DNA of 64,000 bases from JAICMB01 sp035295125 (lineage in GTDB: Bacteria > Acidobacteriota > Terriglobia > Bryobacterales > Bryobacteraceae), in the NCBI GenBank assembly GCA_035295125.1, contig DATGJP010000081.1, positions 10,827 through 74,826 on the forward strand, given 5' to 3'. Both the position numbers and the translations under genes were made by a program. Under the pieces are notes generated by a model. It saw nothing but the letters and a program-made list of their open reading frames with translations, made no database searches and was not told the origin of the DNA. Every line of letters begins with the position of its first letter. Position 1 is the stretch's first letter. Positions 59,925-64,000 of the stretch are shown here, one piece after another.

Positions 59925-62900
59925 CTACGGAACCGTAATGTACGGCACCTTGGCCGCATTCAGGGCGTCATTGAACTTCGCCACCTGCTCGCGCATTCCG
60001 TCCACCTTTTTGCTCGCATCCCCTAGCGCGGCCTTCACCAGCACAATCTGCTGCAGCTCAGCGTCGCTAGGTGGCGCCGAGAACGCCTCCAGTTCGGAGA
60101 TCTGAGACGTTACGCGCTGCATAAGCGCCGGCAGCACGAAGTCCGGTTCCGGCTTGAGCAGTTCCACCCTGCGCTCTTCCGGCGACGGCGTCTCTAAGAA
60201 GTTGCGCGTTGCAAACAGCGGCCGCAGATCGTCGAGCGTCTTCTTTAGCGCTTCCGCCGATTTCTTAACGTCGTCAGGGAGCTTGGGAGCATCCGGCTTT
60301 TTCCACGCGGTCTGCAAGACATTCAATCCCGAATCAGCCGCGTTGAATCGCTTGCGCAGGAGATCGGCCTGTTTCATCATTTCCACCAGTCCGTTGATTG
60401 CCGTACGCCTCTTTGCGCGGTCCCCTGATGTGAACCACGTAATGCGCGGGTCCTCCTCGACGCGGAACTTCGTCGAAGTCTTCTCCGCGCCGATTGAAAT
60501 CTCGACGGTGTATTCGCCTGGGTCCACCATTGGGCCGCTGAACTGCGGAGGCTCACCGCCGGATGCCGCAAATCGTGCCGCCATAGCCTCTTCCTGCGGT
60601 GTGGGCGGCACCGCCCGGTCCTCCCGCAGGTTCCACACCACGCGATTGACTCCCGCCTCCGCTGTCGCGGCTTTGACGGTTGCGACCTGCTTACCAGCCG
60701 TATTCAGAATCGCTATCTTAATGTCCTTTGCATCCGGCTTGCTCTTGCTCCAGAAGTCGATGATTGCACCCGCGGGCGGATTGGCCCCGATGAACACGTC
60801 GTGCGCGTCGAAATCGCGTTTGTGCGCCAGCCGCCACATGGTTGCCGGCCGCACGTCAAACGCGTGCACGGTGCTCTCCATTACTTTCGGGTTCATCTGC
60901 TCGATCGTCGAGATGCTGTCCAGAATCCAAACCGACCGGCCATGAGTCGCCAGAATCAGATCGTTCTCCCGCGGTTGGATCTGGATATCGTCTACCGGCA
61001 CACGTGGCAGGTTGTTCTTTAGTTCCTGCCAATTTGCGCCCCGGTTGAAAGAAACGTACAGCCCAAACTCGCCGCCTGCGAACAGCAGATCGCGATTCCG
61101 GGGATGTTCGCGGATCACATGCAGCGCGCTCGTCTTCGGCAACCCATTGACGATCGCTTTCCAGGTTTCGCCGTAGTCCGTGGTTTGAAATAAGTAGGTA
61201 TCAAAATCGCCCGAGCGGTGTCCGTCGAAGGCTACGTACGCCGTGCCCGCGTCGAATGCGGATGGAAGCACCCGGCTCACGTATGTCCCCTTCGGCACCG
61301 GAATCTTCTCCACTACCTTCTTCCAAGATTCGCCGTCGCGGGTCACCCAAACGTTCCCGTCATCCGTCCCGGCCCAAAGCACACCCGCCCGAACCGCCGA
61401 CTCGCTGAGCGTTGTAATCGTCGGGAAGGCTGCCACGCCGTCGTTGCGCGACAACATCGTTCGATCTTCCACTTTGCGGCCCATGATGGTTAGAGTTCGG
61501 CGATCGACATTGGAAGTGAGGTCCGGTGAGACACGCTTCCAGTTATCGCCCTGGTCCACGGATTTGAACACGAAGTTCCCACCGTAATAGATTGTCTTGC
61601 GGTCGTGTTTCGAAATCAGGATCGGCGAATTCCACTGGAAACGGTACCGCCGCATTTTGTCGTCGTCTTCACGTGGGCGGATGGAGCGTGCTTCATGCGT
61701 GCGCAGATCGCGCCGCGAAACGTTGCCGTCCTGGGACTCTGCATAAACGATCCATGGCTCTACAGGATCCACTTGGGCGTAGAATCCGTCACCGCCTTGC
61801 ACCGTGTACCAGTCCTCGTTCGTGATTCCGCGTTGGTTGGTACTGGCGCTCGGTCCACACCAACTGCTGTTGTCTTGTAGCCCGCCGCACACCTTGTACG
61901 GCTTCGCCATGTCGTACGCGATCTCGTAGAATTGGCCGATAGCGATCTGCTCACGTGCATCCCACGAGCGCCCGCCGTCACGGCTGAAATGGATACCGCC
62001 ATCGCATCCCACAATCATATTGTCCGAGTTCGCGGGATCAATCCAGATGGCATGGAAATCCACGTGGATGCGCGTCACGCGATTGGTTACGAATGTCTTG
62101 CCGCCGTCTTCGGAATACGCCATATTGACGCCGGCTTCCCAGATGCGCTGGTCGTTGTTCGGATCGATGCGCACCTGACTGAAGTACATCGGGCGCGCGT
62201 TGGTATTGCTCATTTTGGTCCAATGCTCGCCTTTATCGTCGGTGCGATAGATCCCCGATTCTTCACTCTCAACCGTTGCGTACACCACGTTCGAATTGCG
62301 CCGGTAGACATCGAGCGCGATGCGTCCCATCTCCGTCTTCGGCAGCCCTTCAGTCAGTTTTTTCCAAGTGATCCCGCCGTCCGTGGTGCGATAGATGGCG
62401 CTTCCCGGACCACCGCCGTTGAAGCCGAACGGTGTCCGCCGCCGCTGGTACGCCGCGGCATACAACGTGTCCGGGTTGGAGAGATCCATTGCCACATCGT
62501 TCACCCCGGTGTCTCTGTCGATGAAAAGCACCTTGGCCCACGACTTGCCGCCGTCAGTCGTCTTGAACAGGCCGCGCTCATCGCTGGGGCCCCAGAGGTT
62601 GCCCTGTGCCGCGACGTAGACGATATTGGCGTTCGACGGATGGATTACTACGCGCCCAATGTGGCGCGTTTCGTCGAGCCCCGTGTGCTTCCAGGTCTTA
62701 CCACCGTCGGCCGACTTGTAAACGCCATTGCCCCAAGACGAACTCTGGCGGTTGTTGGCCTCGCCCGTACCCACCCACACCACGTCTGGCTCCGACTGCG
62801 ACACCGTTACGTCGCCGATGCTGGACACCGGCTGATCGTCGAACACCGGCTTCCACGTAATGCCTCCATTTACCGTCTTGAACAGACCGCCCGATGCCGT

Positions 62901-63065
62901 GGCCGCATAAACGATGTTGGTGTTGCTCTCAACGACCGCGAAATCATCGATGCGGCCGCCCATATTGGCGGGACCGATCTCGCGAAACTTCAGGCTCTTC
63001 AGAACATCTACGCTCTGAGCCCAGGCAAGACTCGCGAACAGAACAGTAACAGGCAGGTATCGCAT
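59925..63065 (-). CDS. Sortilin/VPS10-like BNR-repeat secreted protein
   Basis: About 1,046 residues from ATG 63,065, which has GGAG upstream and gives a signal peptide MRYLPVTVLFASLAWAQ; an ATG at 63,134 is unlikely. The body is one or two large propellers built from Asp-box (BNR) motifs such as 'SADGGKTWKHTG', 'TTDGGKSWAKVL', 'TTDGGITWKKLT', 'SRDGGRSWDAR' and 'TTDYGETWKAI'. The last 300 residues form a beta-sandwich ('GAIIDFWSKSKPDAKDIKIAILNTAGK') and a helical tail. It is the common acidobacterial 'glycosyl hydrolase'/VPS10-like family, for which no enzymatic activity is established. Monocistronic. Confidence 0.92.
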   Translation of the reverse strand: MRYLPVTVLFASLAWAQSVDVLKSLKFREIGPANMGGRIDDFAVVESNTNIVYAATASGGLFKTVNGGITWKPVFDDQPVSSIGDVTVSQSEPDVVWVGTGEANNRQSSSWGNGVYKSADGGKTWKHTGLDETRHIGRVVIHPSNANIVYVAAQGNLWGPSDERGLFKTTDGGKSWAKVLFIDRDTGVNDVAMDLSNPDTLYAAAYQRRRTPFGFNGGGPGSAIYRTTDGGITWKKLTEGLPKTEMGRIALDVYRRNSNVVYATVESEESGIYRTDDKGEHWTKMSNTNARPMYFSQVRIDPNNDQRIWEAGVNMAYSEDGGKTFVTNRVTRIHVDFHAIWIDPANSDNMIVGCDGGIHFSRDGGRSWDAREQIAIGQFYEIAYDMAKPYKVCGGLQDNSSWCGPSASTNQRGITNEDWYTVQGGDGFYAQVDPVEPWIVYAESQDGNVSRRDLRTHEARSIRPREDDDKMRRYRFQWNSPILISKHDRKTIYYGGNFVFKSVDQGDNWKRVSPDLTSNVDRRTLTIMGRKVEDRTMLSRNDGVAAFPTITTLSESAVRAGVLWAGTDDGNVWVTRDGESWKKVVEKIPVPKGTYVSRVLPSAFDAGTAYVAFDGHRSGDFDTYLFQTTDYGETWKAIVNGLPKTSALHVIREHPRNRDLLFAGGEFGLYVSFNRGANWQELKNNLPRVPVDDIQIQPRENDLILATHGRSVWILDSISTIEQMNPKVMESTVHAFDVRPATMWRLAHKRDFDAHDVFIGANPPAGAIIDFWSKSKPDAKDIKIAILNTAGKQVATVKAATAEAGVNRVVWNLREDRAVPPTPQEEAMAARFAASGGEPPQFSGPMVDPGEYTVEISIGAEKTSTKFRVEEDPRITWFTSGDRAKRRTAINGLVEMMKQADLLRKRFNAADSGLNVLQTAWKKPDAPKLPDDVKKSAEALKKTLDDLRPLFATRNFLETPSPEERRVELLKPEPDFVLPALMQRVTSQISELEAFSAPPSDAELQQIVLVKAALGDASKKVDGMREQVAKFNDALNAAKVPYITVP

Positions 63066-63134
63066 GAAGTTTGTTCTCCGGTCATCCAGTTTATTGCATT
63101 TGTCGTCATGCGCCCACACCGTCTCGAAGGGCAT

Positions 63135-63816
63135 CGAGAGACTCCATGCAATCTCGTGGACGGAAGTATTGTGGAGCGGTCAATATTTCCGGCCGGTTCA
63201 TGCGGTCCGAAATACTTGGCGGCCCAACCGGACACGTTTCACAATTTCTGCGTATATAGTTAACGGACGCAAACGCAAATCGCGCGTCGAAAAATCCCCA
63301 ACAGACGGCGCTCGACCGCATAGCGGACATCGTCGTGGGTGGCCTCCAAGGAGACCGCTCATAGATGACCGCAATCCGGATCGCGCCGAGGCCGTCCGAG
63401 AAATCGCCGCCGTCCTAGCCACAGCGTACCTGCGGCTTCGATTCAGAGAGCCGCCACCGCCAGTAGTTGACTGTTCCGAAACAGAGAGTGAGTCTGTTCC
63501 ATGCGAGGGAATTCAGGCCAATTGCTTCGGAAACGTTATAAAGCCGGGGGGCTGCTTTTGTTGTTTGAAAGAAGCGCCGCTTTTACACCAGATTACGGCG
63601 TTAGCCACAATTCAGACCAAATCCATTGATTGTCTGGCCTGCTCACACCCAGAATGTGGGGAACGTCCGTACCGTTAAAGGTTGGAAAGGTTGGAACCCT
63701 TTAGGTAGCCATAACTCAGTGCCTCGCTGAACTATCGGGCTGACATCAAGATCAGCGGCGGAAGCGCGACTTAATCGCGGCCAGTGGTATTATAGACCCT
63801 TCTCCTAGGAGGGTAG
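63135..63816. other. Intergenic region without recognised gene
   Basis: No frame here has family character. A short tandem AAGGTTGG occurs near 63,680. The promoters of the divergent BNR protein and of the NHL-repeat protein should be in this stretch. Confidence 0.4.
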
Positions 63817-64000
63817 TTGAAACCGAATACTGCGCTTGCGGTTTTTCTCATTGCCGCCACGCCTGCGTTGGGACAGATCCATCGAGTGGTGGAGTTCGAC
63901 TCGCTCGGCAATTACCGTCTGCAGATCGGATATTACGGCTCGGGAAACGGGCAATTCAACGGAACCACTGGAATTGCCGCCACAAGCTCCGGTTTAATCG
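63817..64000 (+). CDS. Secreted NHL-repeat protein, 3' partial
   Basis: A TTG at 63,817 follows CTAGGAGGGTAG, a strong ribosome site, and opens 'LKPNTALAVFLIAATPALGQ' (signal peptide), then 'VVEFDSLGNYRLQIGYYGSGNGQF', whose 'G.G.GQF....GIA' is the start of an NHL propeller blade. The gene runs off the right edge after 61 codons. Confidence 0.7.
   Translation, partial: MKPNTALAVFLIAATPALGQIHRVVEFDSLGNYRLQIGYYGSGNGQFNGTTGIAATSSGLI

Noticed and set aside
61932..63263. 443-codon frame opposite the BNR-repeat protein gene
   Set aside because: The BNR gene shows repeated Asp-box motifs and a signal peptide; the opposite frame is low-complexity His/Arg/Ala text.

Overview
The window looks like chromosome from an acidobacterium of the Solibacter/Bryobacterales type. 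This is inferred from gene content: two ADOP-type (MacB-like) permeases of 800-880 residues, serine/threonine kinases fused to PD40 propellers or to an ATPase/TPR scaffold, an ECF sigma factor overlapping such a kinase, a TonB receptor with an N-terminal carboxypeptidase-regulatory domain, a truncated acidobacterial VWFA-related protein, a DUF5681 protein, a TIGR03118 protein and many secreted hydrolases. GC content is high. No rRNA, tRNA, CRISPR array or complete mobile element was seen.

Positions 1-11,340 hold a kinase entering from the left, a Tat-exported Gfo/Idh/MocA oxidoreductase, a secreted prolyl oligopeptidase, a DUF4159 protein divergent from a gamma-glutamyltransferase, a small cytosolic protein and the first ADOP permease. 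Positions 11,341-23,900 hold a Sel1-repeat protein, a SUKH-like protein, a three-gene envelope/stress-like group that includes a 26-residue membrane peptide, the B12-dependent ribonucleotide reductase nrdJ with candidate NrdR boxes and a clear terminator, a DUF104 antitoxin beside a decayed PIN toxin, a D-threonine aldolase-like enzyme, a second elongation factor G and a methyltransferase.

Positions 24,000-38,100 carry secreted and membrane proteins, an MFS transporter, an Imm52-like gene overlapping a pentapeptide-repeat gene, a cobalamin-binding radical SAM enzyme, a glycoamylase-family (GH144-like) protein, a phosphotransferase, the second ADOP permease behind a CopY/BlaI-type palindrome, two tiny overlapping genes after it, and a FliA/WhiG-type sigma factor with its own terminator and a palindrome-rich upstream region.

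Positions 38,480-42,800 and 48,940-52,280 are gene graveyards: a truncated VWFA gene, a frameshifted zinc-ribbon gene, pieces of an InlB-repeat protein, of a membrane fusion protein and of IS630 transposases, and a modular dispersed repeat in four copies (42.2, 49.3, 51.4 and 59.5 kb). Between and after them lie an ECF sigma factor and giant kinase/ATPase pair (46.7-47.3 kb), two small unknown proteins, a PD40 lipoprotein, a LytS-like histidine kinase with its LytTR regulator followed by a TonB receptor (52.9-58.5 kb), and a large sortilin-like/BNR propeller protein (59.9-63.1 kb). An NHL-repeat protein starts at the right edge. I see no complete new defence or biosynthetic system. The strongest leads are the modular repeat family, the Imm52/pentapeptide pair, the TTGA-coupled sigma/kinase pair and several candidate regulatory palindromes.
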